A stretch of DNA of 64,000 bases from Streptomyces monashensis (GCF_001866665.1 NZ_MLYO01000100.1:25224-89223), one strand, 5' to 3'; counted from the stretch's first letter, positions 45,611 to 54,535 are shown. The notes: a model not told the origin generated them from the sequence alone. Program-made: numbers and translations.

Positions 45611-46951
45611 ATGCAGCCCAACACTCTGCTCGACGCGATCCTGGACGAGGCGGGTATCTCGCACGCCGGGCTCGCCGCCCACGTCAACCAGGCAGGCCGC
45701 AGACGGGGCCTCGTGCTCCGGTACGAACACACCGCCGTGGCACGCTGGTTGAAGGGGCAGCGGCCACGCGGCCAGGTGCCCGATCTGATCTGCGAGGTGC
45801 TGGCCGGGCGGCTCCAGCGCCCGGTGACCCTCGACGACATCGGCCTCGGGGTGCCGGGTGAGCCGAGCACCCCGCACGCCGGGTCGCTGTCCGGCTTCGT
45901 GGAGCGGGCGACCGCCCTGTGGCGCTCGGACGAACAGCAGCGGCCCCATGTGCTGGGTGCCCCCGCCGTCACCGGGACCCCGGCGGTCATGCCGGTGTGG
46001 GAGTGGGAGAACCCGCCCGAGGACGTCGACGTCTCCCGGGGTGGCCGGCACCGGGTGACCACGGCCGACATCGAGATGCTGCGGGCCGCGCGGACCCACT
46101 ACGAGCAGATGTACCGCAAGACCGGCGGTATCGCGACCCGCACTCGGATCGTCGGCTTCCTCAACGCCGAGGCGGCGCCGCTGCTGCGCGGCAGCTACAC
46201 CGACGCCACGGGGCGCCAACTGCACCGGGCCACGGGCGGGCTGGTGGCCGTCACCGGGATCTGCGCGTACGACTCCGACGCGCACGGCCTCGCCCAGCGG
46301 TACTTCCATCAGGCGCTCAGACTCGCGAAGGCCAGCGGAGACAGGGGACTTGGGGCGTATGTGATAGCCCTGCTGGTCAACCAGTCGCTGTTCATGCGGG
46401 AGTACCGGCAGGCCGTCGCCTTCGCGGAGTCGGCGCTGCGGGCCGCCGGCAAGCACATCACCCCGGCGCTCGCCTCCGACCTGTACGCGATGCAGGCGAA
46501 GGCGTACGCCCATCTCGGCGACGCCGGCAGCGCGCTGGCGTGCATCCGGCGCGCGGAGACGGCCGCCGACCGGATCCGGCGCGGGTACGAGCCCGACGAG
46601 ACCGGCTATGTGCAGCCCGGGCTGGTCAACGTGCAGGTGGCCGAGGCGCTCCTCAGTCTCGGTGAACTCGCCGCCGCTCGCGAGCACGCGGTGGCGGCCG
46701 TCGACAATCCGGCCCACGACCGGGGAAGGGTGCACCGGCTCGCCATGCTCTGCACAATCGAACTGCGCCAGGGCCAGGCCGACAAGGCGGTCGCCACCGC
46801 CGTGCAGATGGCCGAGCAGGCGCGCGGAATGGAGTCCCAGCGCCTGCGCGACAGACTGCGTGCGGTACGCGAGCACCTGGTGAGATGCGGCTCGGCCGGC
46901 ACCGCCGAGGCCGCCGAACTCATCGACGGGGCACTGCGCGTACCGCTGTAG
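45611..46951 (+). CDS. NsdA-like regulatory protein with TPR-type repeats
   Basis: 446-aa protein. The N-terminal ~80 residues resemble a divergent helix-turn-helix (LLDAILDEAGISHAGLAAHV, TAVARWLKGQRP), followed by a long alpha-solenoid with TPR-like repeats (~190-430). This architecture is that of NsdA and relatives, which negatively influence sporulation and antibiotic production in Streptomyces. Assignment is by architecture and remembered similarity only. Confidence 0.65.
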   Translation: MQPNTLLDAILDEAGISHAGLAAHVNQAGRRRGLVLRYEHTAVARWLKGQRPRGQVPDLICEVLAGRLQRPVTLDDIGLGVPGEPSTPHAGSLSGFVERATALWRSDEQQRPHVLGAPAVTGTPAVMPVWEWENPPEDVDVSRGGRHRVTTADIEMLRAARTHYEQMYRKTGGIATRTRIVGFLNAEAAPLLRGSYTDATGRQLHRATGGLVAVTGICAYDSDAHGLAQRYFHQALRLAKASGDRGLGAYVIALLVNQSLFMREYRQAVAFAESALRAAGKHITPALASDLYAMQAKAYAHLGDAGSALACIRRAETAADRIRRGYEPDETGYVQPGLVNVQVAEALLSLGELAAAREHAVAAVDNPAHDRGRVHRLAMLCTIELRQGQADKAVATAVQMAEQARGMESQRLRDRLRAVREHLVRCGSAGTAEAAELIDGALRVPL

Positions 46952-47028
46952 GCCCTCCACATGGCCCTCTGTGGGTACCTCGTCCCTGCTGCGATATTGC
47001 CACTTACTCATCGAAAGGTGGCAGAACC

Positions 47029-47565
47029 GTGCAGTGGACGAAACAGAACGAACAAACTGTGTATGCAAACCGCTGGTTCAGCGTCAATCTCGCTGATGTC
47101 GAGCTGCCGGACGGCCGGCATCTCGACCACTTCCTGATCCGGCTGCGGCCCGTGGCCGTGGCCACGGTCGTCAACGAGGCGGGCGAGGTGCTGCTGCTGT
47201 GGCGGCACCGCTTCATCACCGACAGCTGGGGCTGGGAACTGCCCGCGGGTGTCGTCGAGGACGGCGAGGACATCGCCATAGCGGCTGCCAGAGAACTGGA
47301 GGAGGAGACCGGCTGGCGGCCGGGACCCCTGCACCACCTCATGACCGTGGAGCCGTCCAACGGCCTCTCCGACGCCCGGCACCACATCTACTGGTCCGAC
47401 CGGGGCGAGTACGTCGGACACCCCGTGGACGACTTCGAGTCCGACCGGCGTGAGTGGGTGCCGCTCAAACTCGTCCCCGATCTGATCGCCCGTGGGGAGG
47501 TCCCGGCCGCCAACATGGCGGCCGCGTTACTGCTGCTGCATCACCTCAGGCTGGCCGACGGCTAG
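47029..47565 (+). CDS. NUDIX hydrolase with a TTA codon
   Basis: 178-aa NUDIX pyrophosphohydrolase; the NUDIX box is GVVEDGEDIAIAAARELEEE (GX5EX7REUXEE). Similar enzymes hydrolyse ADP-ribose and related nucleotides. Codon 167 (47527-47529) is TTA, so full translation would depend on the bldA tRNA. GTG 47029 follows AAAGGTGG. Stop overlaps the convergent gene by four bases. Confidence 0.85.
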   Translation: MQWTKQNEQTVYANRWFSVNLADVELPDGRHLDHFLIRLRPVAVATVVNEAGEVLLLWRHRFITDSWGWELPAGVVEDGEDIAIAAARELEEETGWRPGPLHHLMTVEPSNGLSDARHHIYWSDRGEYVGHPVDDFESDRREWVPLKLVPDLIARGEVPAANMAAALLLLHHLRLADG

Positions 47566-47819
47566 CGGGCCAGCGCCTGCCAGACGGTCACGACGAGCGC
47601 TCCGAGGGCGGTGAGCGCGGCGAGTGAGGGCAGTGGCCAGCGCGCGTGTTCCAGGGAGGCCATCCGGGAGTTCAGCTCGTCCACTTCCTTGGCGGTCTCC
47701 TTGGTGCGGTGAGTGAGCAGCGCCAGCCCTCCCTCGACCCGGGCGTACGCGACGTCCAGGCGGCGACGTAACTCTGCGAGTTCCTCCTGGACCACGGAAT
47801 GATCGGAATCGGTGGTCAC
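47562..47819 (-). CDS. Small coiled-coil protein with C-terminal membrane helix
   Basis: 85 aa: a long charged helix (VVQEELAELRRRLDVAYARV; LTHRTKETAKEVDELNSRMA) ending in a membrane segment (LPSLAALTALGALVVTVWQA). Looks like a tail-anchored cytosolic coiled coil. GTG 47819 has GAGAGGAA just upstream; the longer frame to 47972 lacks coding character. Function unknown. Confidence 0.65.
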   Translation of the reverse strand: MTTDSDHSVVQEELAELRRRLDVAYARVEGGLALLTHRTKETAKEVDELNSRMASLEHARWPLPSLAALTALGALVVTVWQALAR

Positions 47820-47963
47820 GGTTTCATTCCTCTCTGTGGCCGAATGTGGTGTTCCACATCCGCTGCATGGGCATGAGGAGTCAACTCGCCTGGTGGGCGC
47901 GTGGGGAGCGTGTGCGACGGGCATATGCGTGCCCGGCGCGCACACGGTGTGTGAAACAGACGA

Positions 47964-47989
47964 GCCCGGCACCGCGTGCGGTGCCGGGC
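47964..47989 (-). terminator. Terminator of the truncated dehydrogenase gene
   Basis: Perfect 12-bp stem (GCCCGGCACCGC and complement) with a 2-base nominal loop, 38 bases beyond the dehydrogenase stop. It shows that the native 3' end of that gene is preserved here. Confidence 0.8.
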
Positions 47990-48026
47990 CGTAATGTGTC
48001 GCTCTGCGTGATCGGGCGCCGGGTGA

Positions 48027-48147
48027 TCAGTAGGTGTAGAACCCCGAGCCGGTCTTCCGGCCCAGCCGGCCCGCCTCGACCATGCGCTGGAGCAGCGGGG
48101 GAGCGGCGTACAGGGGCTCCTTGTACTCGGCGTACACGGTGTCAGTG
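48027..48147 (-). pseudogene. 3-hydroxybutyryl-CoA dehydrogenase, 3'-terminal fragment
   Basis: The minus strand encodes DTVYAEYKEPLYAAPPLLQR, MVEAGRLGRKTGSGFYTY and a stop, the unmistakable C-terminus of 3-hydroxybutyryl-CoA dehydrogenases. Upstream of this the similarity ends and the integrase gene begins 30 bases away. Nothing else of the gene occurs in the window. Interpreted as one att junction of an integrated element; the core of the recombination site should lie within about 48,030-48,175. Confidence 0.85.
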
Positions 48148-48175
48148 TGCGCGACTATCGCTCTCACCTGCGGTT

Positions 48176-49510
48176 TCATGGCCTGCTGCGGGCCTGCGGG
48201 GCACCCAGGGACTTCTCAGGGACATTCGGTTGTGGATCTTGATCGAACCACTCGTCCATGGCGGCGAGGCCCCGCTTGCCCGCCCCGGGCATGAAGTGAG
48301 CGTAGTGCGTCAGTGTGGTCTGCGGCGAAGCATGCCCGAGCCACGCCGACACGCTCACGATCGACTCGCCTGCCTCGAGCTGGGTGCTCGCGTACGTGTG
48401 CCGGAGGACGTGGAACATGTCCTCCCTGGAAACTTCGTAGATGGGGTACCGACGGCTGTGGCCTCGGTATGTCCTGACTTTCTCGCCGACCTTCTTCAGG
48501 ACACCGGCCGTTGTGAGTGCGGGCCGCCAGCTCAGCCTGTTCCACATCGAGTAGTTGATTCGATTGCCCTGCGACGTGATCAGGACCAGCCGGACGGTGA
48601 TCGGTTTGCGCTGTCGCGCTTCCAACTCGGTCGTCGGCGGCTCAGGGTTGCGCCACGGGAGCGTGCAGGCGACCGAAGGAAAACGGCGCAAATGGTCCCG
48701 GACACGCTTGGCGAGGTTGGGGGAGAGGGGAACGTCTCGCGTCTTGCCGCCCTTGGGCAGGCAGAAGTACGGCCTTCCCTTGGAGTCCCACCGCAACTGT
48801 CGGCGGACGTGTACGACACCGGCATCGAAGTCCACATCCTCCTCCCCCAGACCGAACGCCTCGCCTTGGCGCAGGCCGAGGCCGACACCGAGGTCCACCG
48901 CGATGCGGTATCGCTCCTGAAGGCCCGCCCGGACGGCCTCCACGGTCGGCCTGGCCCATGCCTTGGCCTTCCTCTTCGCGGGTTTGGGCGCCTTGACAGT
49001 CCGGCGGGCCTTGCAGGGGTTCTTGACCAGGCGGCCGTCTTCGACGGCGGCTTCGAGGATCGTGGAAAGGTGGATCCAGATCACGTGGGCCGTGGACGCC
49101 TCGACCCGTGTCAGCAGTTGGGCCTTCCAGGCGCGCAGCACGGCAGCGTCGATGTCCCGGAGCGCGGTTGTACCCAGGAACGGGATGATGTGGTTCCAGA
49201 TCTTGCTGCGCATGGGGGCAGCGGTCGACGGTTCGTCCGATCGGCTCGGCCACCAGTGCTTCTCGATGTACTGGGCGAGGGGGATCGCCCCATCGCGGGG
49301 GTCGACGAATTCGCCACGTGTGGTGTCGGTCTGCGCCTTGGCGAGCCACTGCTTCGCGTCTTCGCTCGTGTCGAACGAGCGGTCCCGGACGCCAGGGATG
49401 CCCTTCACCCGATAGCGCTTGCCCTGGCCCCACAGGGCAGTGCGCTCCCGCTTACCGGTGTCCTTGTTGGGCTTCTTCTTGAGCCAGCGGTCTTCTATGT
49501 ACCCCGCCAA
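48176..49510 (-). CDS. Tyrosine recombinase (integrase) of an integrated element
   Basis: 444-aa phage/ICE-type integrase. N-terminal arm-binding segment (RYRVKGIPGVRDRSFDTSED), SAM-like core-binding domain (~75-165), and catalytic domain with Arg214 (GLRQGEAFGL), His367 and Arg370 (HVLRHTYAS), His393 (GHASPQTT) and nucleophile Tyr403 (THYAHF). All catalytic residues are present, so it is probably active. TTG start at 49510 is most likely. Its 3' end touches the truncated dehydrogenase gene, the usual int-att arrangement. Confidence 0.93.
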   Translation of the reverse strand: MAGYIEDRWLKKKPNKDTGKRERTALWGQGKRYRVKGIPGVRDRSFDTSEDAKQWLAKAQTDTTRGEFVDPRDGAIPLAQYIEKHWWPSRSDEPSTAAPMRSKIWNHIIPFLGTTALRDIDAAVLRAWKAQLLTRVEASTAHVIWIHLSTILEAAVEDGRLVKNPCKARRTVKAPKPAKRKAKAWARPTVEAVRAGLQERYRIAVDLGVGLGLRQGEAFGLGEEDVDFDAGVVHVRRQLRWDSKGRPYFCLPKGGKTRDVPLSPNLAKRVRDHLRRFPSVACTLPWRNPEPPTTELEARQRKPITVRLVLITSQGNRINYSMWNRLSWRPALTTAGVLKKVGEKVRTYRGHSRRYPIYEVSREDMFHVLRHTYASTQLEAGESIVSVSAWLGHASPQTTLTHYAHFMPGAGKRGLAAMDEWFDQDPQPNVPEKSLGAPQARSRP

Positions 49511-49620
49511 GGGAACGTTCTCCTATGAACTCAGTTGGGTATGGTCGTATGGCATGGCGGAAAAAAGCGTGCCAGGACCCCGAACGATCGACGCACCGCC
49601 TCCGGCCTCGTGGACAGCCT

Positions 49621-49890
49621 TCAACGAGTGCGCATGGAACGCTCCATCGGCTTCTGGGCGAGAGGATTGAGAGCAGCGTTGGAACGTGAATCCGCCTGCT
49701 CCTGCGCTATGACCCACTCATTCAGCGCCGAGATCCTGTACATGATGCGGTGGCCCATGCGGAAGCTCGGCGGACCCTGCCGCCGGTGACGCCAGACATA
49801 CAGGGTGTTCGGTGAAATGCCAAGGTATTCTGCCGCCTTGTTCAGGTTCAAGAACGCGGCTTCATGCGTGGATGCGATCTGGTCGTGCAT
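49621..49890 (-). CDS. Excisionase-like helix-turn-helix protein
   Basis: 89-aa protein with a MerR/excisionase-type domain (LNLNKAAEYLGISPNTLYVW, RHRRQGPPSFRMGHRIMYRI), the usual partner encoded just upstream of the integrase in actinomycete integrative elements. ATG 49890 is chosen as the first Met before the domain; a longer in-frame start at 49923 exists. Confidence 0.82.
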   Translation of the reverse strand: MHDQIASTHEAAFLNLNKAAEYLGISPNTLYVWRHRRQGPPSFRMGHRIMYRISALNEWVIAQEQADSRSNAALNPLAQKPMERSMRTR

Positions 49891-49923
49891 GTGCTGTCTC
49901 CAGTGTGAGAAGAGTTGATGCAC

Positions 49924-50527
49924 TCACGATCCGGAGAAGTCCGGCGTTGGTGAAACCGGGAAATTGTGGTAGTGCGCGTTTTGGGCTGCATCAGGGTGCT
50001 GAGGTGCGACTGTTGATTTCGGGCTTAGCAGTCCATGGCGCTGGATCCTCCTCTCGCTGAGCTGCGGTTTTGCCAGCACCCGTACGTTGACATGGTGTAC
50101 GGGCAGTCTCAAGTCACGGCCGTCTGCCGTAGGCGAACTGCCGTGAGCGTCAGCGACGGGTGAAACGACGGGGGCGGATAGCCGCGGCGCTTCCGTCAAA
50201 CGCCAGCTGTGGCCGGCGTGATGTTGCGATCAACCAGTTGCCTGAAGGAGGTCGTTGATCCAGATCATTGAGGCGCGGAGGTGGAGGCCGGGGAGATAGC
50301 TCTCGGGCTGCAACTGCCCAATATTTCATCCGACTAGATCAGGCGGGCGTGCGGCGTATGTCCACGACGGCTGCGGGAAAGGCCTGCTCGGCGTACGACG
50401 GCTGTCGAGATGAAGCTCGCCACGTGGTCTCCGGAGCGGCAAAGCGAGGACGACGTGCTGACCGCCGCCGCGTCTGTCGGAGGCCACATCATCGGCTGCG
50501 CCCGGGGTCGCCTCCCGGCGGGCTGCC
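49924..50527 (+). other. Gene-poor stretch upstream of xis
   Basis: No convincing gene. The minus strand at 50,237-50,315 reads SYLPGLHLRASMIWINDLLQ to a stop, but an upstream stop limits it to about 27 codons; it may be a transposase or regulator tail. The part next to xis presumably contains the element's promoters. Base composition is lower in GC than the core genome. Confidence 0.4.
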
Positions 50528-50633
50528 CTAGATGATCAATTCCAAGGGGTGTCTTGTGACTGAGCATCACAGCTGAGTGCGCGGTCGCTGTCGAGGTGTT
50601 CAGGGGCGCCAGGTGATCCCGGCCGTGGCGTCC

Positions 50634-51365
50634 TCAGCTGACGGCAGGGAGTTGGCGGGCGAAGCGGCGGACGGCATCAGTGAAGGCATCGGGGTCGTCG
50701 AAGTTCGCGAGGTGTCGTGCCCGCGGGATCAATTCGACGCGAGCGTCCGGATGCGCGCGGGCGAAGTCCGCCTCCCCGGCGCGGAAGACGGCGTCCTTCT
50801 CGCCGTTCAGGATGAGAACCGGAGCCTTCACATGACGCATCGCACCCGCGTCGAAGCGTCCGAGTACCTCGTCCCAGGCTGCTGGCAGGGTATGGAAGGC
50901 GTAGCCGGCATGGATGGTCGCCTCCACCACTTCCCGTGGGTAGAGCCGCCGCAGCAACCGGTCGTTCCACCGGGCCAGGCGATCCGCCGGTATGCGAGGG
51001 ACCAGCCGGGCGACCCACCGATAGGGTGCTGCCCGGAGGCCGCGGGTTGAGGCGCTGGCTCCCGCGAGGATCAGCCCGCGCAGTTGTTCCGGACGGCGTC
51101 GCGCGAACTCCAGCGAGGCATATCCGCCGAGCGAGTGCCCGACGACCAGAGCAGGCCCGCGGTTGAGCGAGTCGACCGCGGAAGCGATGATTTCCGTCGC
51201 GGTGCTCAGGCTCCAGGGCTGAGCCGAGCGCTCTCCGTGGCCGGGCAGGTCGATGGCGACTACCGGGAATTCGTCCTGGAGTGCGGCAAGCTGCATGCTC
51301 CACTGTCCCGCGCTGAAGCGTGTCCCGTGAACGAAGACTATGGGCACTGCATTCGCTGCTGTCAT
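50634..51365 (-). CDS. Alpha/beta hydrolase inside the IS element
   Basis: 243-aa hydrolase with nucleophile Ser78 in GHSLGG, acid Asp191 in LNGEKDAVF and base His218 in RARHLANF; oxyanion motif FVHGTRFSAGQW. All triad residues present, full length, no frameshift. Substrate unknown (esterase or C-C hydrolase type). Transcribed divergently from the transposase, with 151 bases between starts. ATG 51365 (MTAANAVPIV) is preferred to the upstream in-frame start. Confidence 0.85.
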   Translation of the reverse strand: MTAANAVPIVFVHGTRFSAGQWSMQLAALQDEFPVVAIDLPGHGERSAQPWSLSTATEIIASAVDSLNRGPALVVGHSLGGYASLEFARRRPEQLRGLILAGASASTRGLRAAPYRWVARLVPRIPADRLARWNDRLLRRLYPREVVEATIHAGYAFHTLPAAWDEVLGRFDAGAMRHVKAPVLILNGEKDAVFRAGEADFARAHPDARVELIPRARHLANFDDPDAFTDAVRRFARQLPAVS

Positions 51366-51516
51366 CAGTCCCCCAGGTGACACTGTCCTCAAGCCGACTC
51401 TACCGGCGGGATCTTCCTCGCGATCAAGGGAGAGCCAGAAGTGTTCAAACGGCCAACTGCGTGGCGCTCAGTCATGTGTTTGCGGAGACGAGAACGAGGG
51501 CGCCCAAGATCGTTGT

Positions 51517-52431
51517 GTGACGAACAACCTGGACACCCTCGCGACAGCACTCTATGCGACGACCGACGATCTGCTGAAGGAACATCCGGACTTGGCGCCG
51601 TGGCGGCCGGCAGTGGGGATCGCGCCACAGCTCACCGACGCCGAACTGGTCACACTCGCGATGATGCAGGCCATGCTCGGTTTCACCTCCGAGGCCAGAT
51701 GGCTCCGGCATGCCCGGGCCCACCCGCGGCACCTCTTCCCGTACCTGCCGCAGCAACCCGGCTACAACAAGCGGCTGCGCAAGGCCGCCAACCTGCTCCG
51801 CCGGGTCACCCGAATCCTGGCCACCAGCACCTCGGCGTGGGGCGACGACGTGTGGATCGTGGACTCCACACCCGTGGAGTGCGGCCGCTCCCGGGAGACC
51901 GTCAAACGCTCCGACCTCGCCGGATGGGCCGAGTACGGGTACTGCGCCAGCCACAGCCGCTTCTTCTGGGGCCTGCGCCTGTACCTGGTATGCACCCTCC
52001 AGGGCCTGCCCGTCGCCTTCGCCCTGACCGGCGCCAAGGCCGACGAGCGCGAGACCCTGCTGGACCTGCTCGCGGCCGAACCGCACCTGGTCGCCGCCCG
52101 CCCGGGCCAGACACTGATCGGCGACAAGAACTACTTCGGCCGCGACTTCGAACACGAACTCGCCCAGCACGGCATCCAGTTGCTACGGCCGACCCGCAAG
52201 GGCGAACGGCAGCGGCCCGGCGGATCCCTGTTCAAACCGTTGCGGCAGGTCATCGAGTCGGTCAACGAGACCTTCAAGGGCCAGCTCGACCTCGAACAGC
52301 ACCGAGGGCGCACACCTCGCGGTGTCATCGCCCGCCTCATGCAGCGAATACTCGCGCTGACCGTCGTGATCTGGCACAACGACCACACTGGACAAGACAC
52401 CCTCCGTTCGCTGACTTCGTACGATCACTGA
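51517..52431 (+). CDS. IS982/IS5-type DDE transposase
   Basis: 304-aa DDE transposase: N-terminal region HPDLAPWRPAVGIAPQLTDA; first catalytic Asp in VDSTPVECGR, a middle block GLRLYLVCTLQGLPVAFALT, Asp in LIGDKNYFG, and Glu in VIESVNETFKGQLDLEQHRG. N-terminal and FFWGLRLYL similarity point to IS982; the CTAG target is more like IS5, so the family is left open. GTG 51517. The frame is intact to its stop in the right inverted repeat. Confidence 0.85.
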   Translation: MTNNLDTLATALYATTDDLLKEHPDLAPWRPAVGIAPQLTDAELVTLAMMQAMLGFTSEARWLRHARAHPRHLFPYLPQQPGYNKRLRKAANLLRRVTRILATSTSAWGDDVWIVDSTPVECGRSRETVKRSDLAGWAEYGYCASHSRFFWGLRLYLVCTLQGLPVAFALTGAKADERETLLDLLAAEPHLVAARPGQTLIGDKNYFGRDFEHELAQHGIQLLRPTRKGERQRPGGSLFKPLRQVIESVNETFKGQLDLEQHRGRTPRGVIARLMQRILALTVVIWHNDHTGQDTLRSLTSYDH

Positions 52432-52456
52432 CCCCTTGGAATTGATCATCTAGCCT

Positions 52457-53959
52457 CAATGCCGCTGACTTTGGGGTGAGTTGCTTGTAGCTTGTGGCTG
52501 GGAGGGTGCTGGTGCCACGGGCTGGGCAGGTGAAGCCGCCGGTTGAGGAGCGGTTGTCGGACAGGATCGCGTTGGGGGTGCTGACGCGGGTGTTCCCGGC
52601 GGAGTTGGTCGATGAGGTTGTTGCTGAGGCGGGCCGGGTCGAGCAGCGGAGTCGGTTGCTGCCGGCGCGGGTGGTGGTCTACTTCGTGCTGGCCATGTGC
52701 CTGTTCTCCGGGCAGGCGTATGAGGAGGTCGCGCGGCTGTTGACGGAGGGCCTGGCGTGGGCCGGCCGGTGGCGGGGCAGGTGGGAGGTGCCTTCCACCG
52801 GGGCGATCTCCCGGGCGCGTGCCCGGCTCGGTCCGGAGCCGCTGCGGGCGCTGTTCGCGCGGGTGTGCCGGCCTGTGGCGACACCGGACACGGTCGGTGC
52901 CTGGTATCGGGGGCGGCGGCTGGTGGCAGTGGACGGCACCACGCTTGACGTGGCGGACACGGAGGACAACGACGCGTTCTTCGGACGGCCGGGGTCCGGG
53001 CGTGGGGACAAGAAGAGCGCGTTTCCGCAGGTGCGGCTGGTGGTGCTGGCCGAGTGCGGCACGCATGCGGTGTTCGCCGCGGCCACCGGTCCGTGCACGG
53101 TGGCCGAGACGCAGCTCGCCGACAGCCTGCTGCCGCAGCTTCAGCCGGGGATGCTGCTGCTGGCGGACCGCAACTTCCCCGGCTACGACCGGTGGAAGGC
53201 GGCCGCCGCGACGGGTGCGGATCTGCTGTGGCGGGTCAAATCAGATGTCGTGCTGGTGGTGCGCGAGCAGTACGCGGACGGCTCGTACCTGTCGGAGATC
53301 TACGCGGCCCGGGACAAGCGCCGCGTGCACGGGCAGCTGGTGCGGGTGGTGGAGTACACCGTCGCCGGCCACGAGGAGGCCGGCCCGGTCCGGCTGATCA
53401 CCACGATCCTGGATCCAAAGCAGGCACCGGCGGTGGAGCTGGCGGCCTTGTATCACGAGCGGTGGGAGGTGGAAGGAGTGCTGGACGAGATCAAGGTCCA
53501 CCAGCGCGGCCCGGACGTGGTCCTGCGCTCCAGGTACCCCGACGGCGTCGAGCAGGAGGTCTACGGCTTCCTCCTCGTCCACCACGCCGTGCGCCAGGTC
53601 ATGCACCAGGCCGCAGACCGGGCCGGGACCGACCCCGACCGGCTGTCTTTCACCCGCTCCCTGCGCGTCGTGCGCCGCCAGGTCCCCACCCAGGCGGCTT
53701 TTTCCCCCTGAACGGCTGGCCGCTGCCTGGGACCGTACCCTCGCCGAGATCACCCGACGCCGCTTACCGGTCCGCAGACTCCGCGCGTTCCCCCGCGTCG
53801 TCAAGCGCAAGATGTCCAACTGGGGCCTCAAACGCGCCCACCACCGCGACTGGCCCCAGCCCGCCGCCCCACCGGCCGATGCGGTCACCATCGTTCCCGC
53901 GTCCAAGACCGCCCCGACCAAGCGAAAACCCAAGGCCACGGCTTAAAACAGCGGCATTG
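52457..53959 (+). mobile_element. IS4-family insertion sequence
   Basis: 1,503 bp. Ends carry the inverted repeat CAATGCCGCTG (52457-52467 and complement 53949-53959). A 10-bp target duplication CATCTAGCCT flanks it (52447-52456, 53960-53969); the first copy consists of the last three bases of the neighbouring IS982/IS5-type element, its CTAG, and CCT. Hence this insertion came after that one. Confidence 0.88.
52494..53946 (+). pseudogene. IS4-family transposase, frameshifted at T5C5
   Basis: DDE transposase of the IS4 type: VAVDGTTLDVAD, LLADRNFPGYDRWKAAA and the YREK-like YHERWEVEGVLDEIK. The main frame stops at 53709-53711 after QAAFSP. One base less in TTTTTCCCCC (53699-53708) continues as ERLAAAWDRTLAEITRRRLP to a stop at 53944-53946, the normal C-terminus. 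Either a recent disabling indel, transcriptional slippage, or a homopolymer sequencing error. Confidence 0.8.
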
Positions 53960-54126
53960 CATCTAGCCTCGATGTTTCGTGACGGTCCGTCGGTTCGCCT
54001 GACGGGCCGTTTCGGCTGTTCGGGCTCGCGGCGGGCATCCCTGTAGCCCGGCTGTCGCGCCGGTTGGGCGCCGGGTTCCACTGATCCGGGTGTGGGCGGC
54101 TCGTCGGGACGGGACGTCGTTGCTGG

Positions 54127-54508
54127 TCAGTCGGGGTTCGGCAGTGCCTGGAGGCGGTCGAAGGCGGTGGTGATGATCGGGGTCCAGGGCCAGTGCCGGC
54201 CGAGCCGGAGCCAGCGGCGGCGGCCGGTCGTGACGAGGTGGGCGGCTGCGGAGAACAATCGCAGCCGCAGGCGCTTGGGCTCCCACCTGCGGGTTTCTCC
54301 GGTGAGGGCGAGCATGGGCATCCAGGCGAGCAGGTCCAGGGCGAGCTGGACGATCTCCAGCCAGATCCGGTTCTGGGCGGTGTCGTGCAGGGGAAGGTTG
54401 CGCAGCCGGTGTCGCGGGCGGCCCTGATGCGGTCCTCGGCGCGGGCCCGCTGACGGTGCCGCAGCTCCAGGGCCGCGATCGCGGTGCCGGTCGTGTTCGT
54501 CGCGAAAC
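54127..54508 (-). pseudogene. IS1380-family transposase, C-terminal part
   Basis: Minus-strand segment with FATNTTGTAIAALELRHRQR (in one frame) and, after a frameshift near 54,395, LRNLPLHDTAQNRIWLEIVQ, LRLRLFSAAAHLVTTGRRRW and a stop. It is the tail of the IS1380 transposase whose N-terminal part resumes at 55,967 beyond the IS630 insertion. Confidence 0.8.
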
Positions 54509-54535
54509 AACTGAGGTTTGCGCTTCGGGGTGACG

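Larger units (their letters stand above)
50532..52449 (+). mobile_element. IS982/IS5-type element carrying a passenger hydrolase
   Basis: Bounded by perfect 19-bp inverted repeats ATGATCAATTCCAAGGGGT (50532-50550) and its complement (52431-52449), with CTAG directly outside both ends (50528-50531, 52450-52453) as target duplication. The right repeat starts at the last base of the transposase stop codon, but the left repeat is ~970 bases upstream of the transposase start, with an alpha/beta-hydrolase gene in between. Total 1,918 bp, about twice a normal element of this kind. Confidence 0.8.

Noticed and set aside
49523..49717. 64-codon minus-strand frame between int and xis
   Set aside because: Overlaps the xis 3' end, has no recognisable domain and no clear ribosome site.
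49924..50199. 91-codon minus-strand frame upstream of xis
   Set aside because: No similarity I recognise and it lies in the probable promoter region of the element; left as non-coding.
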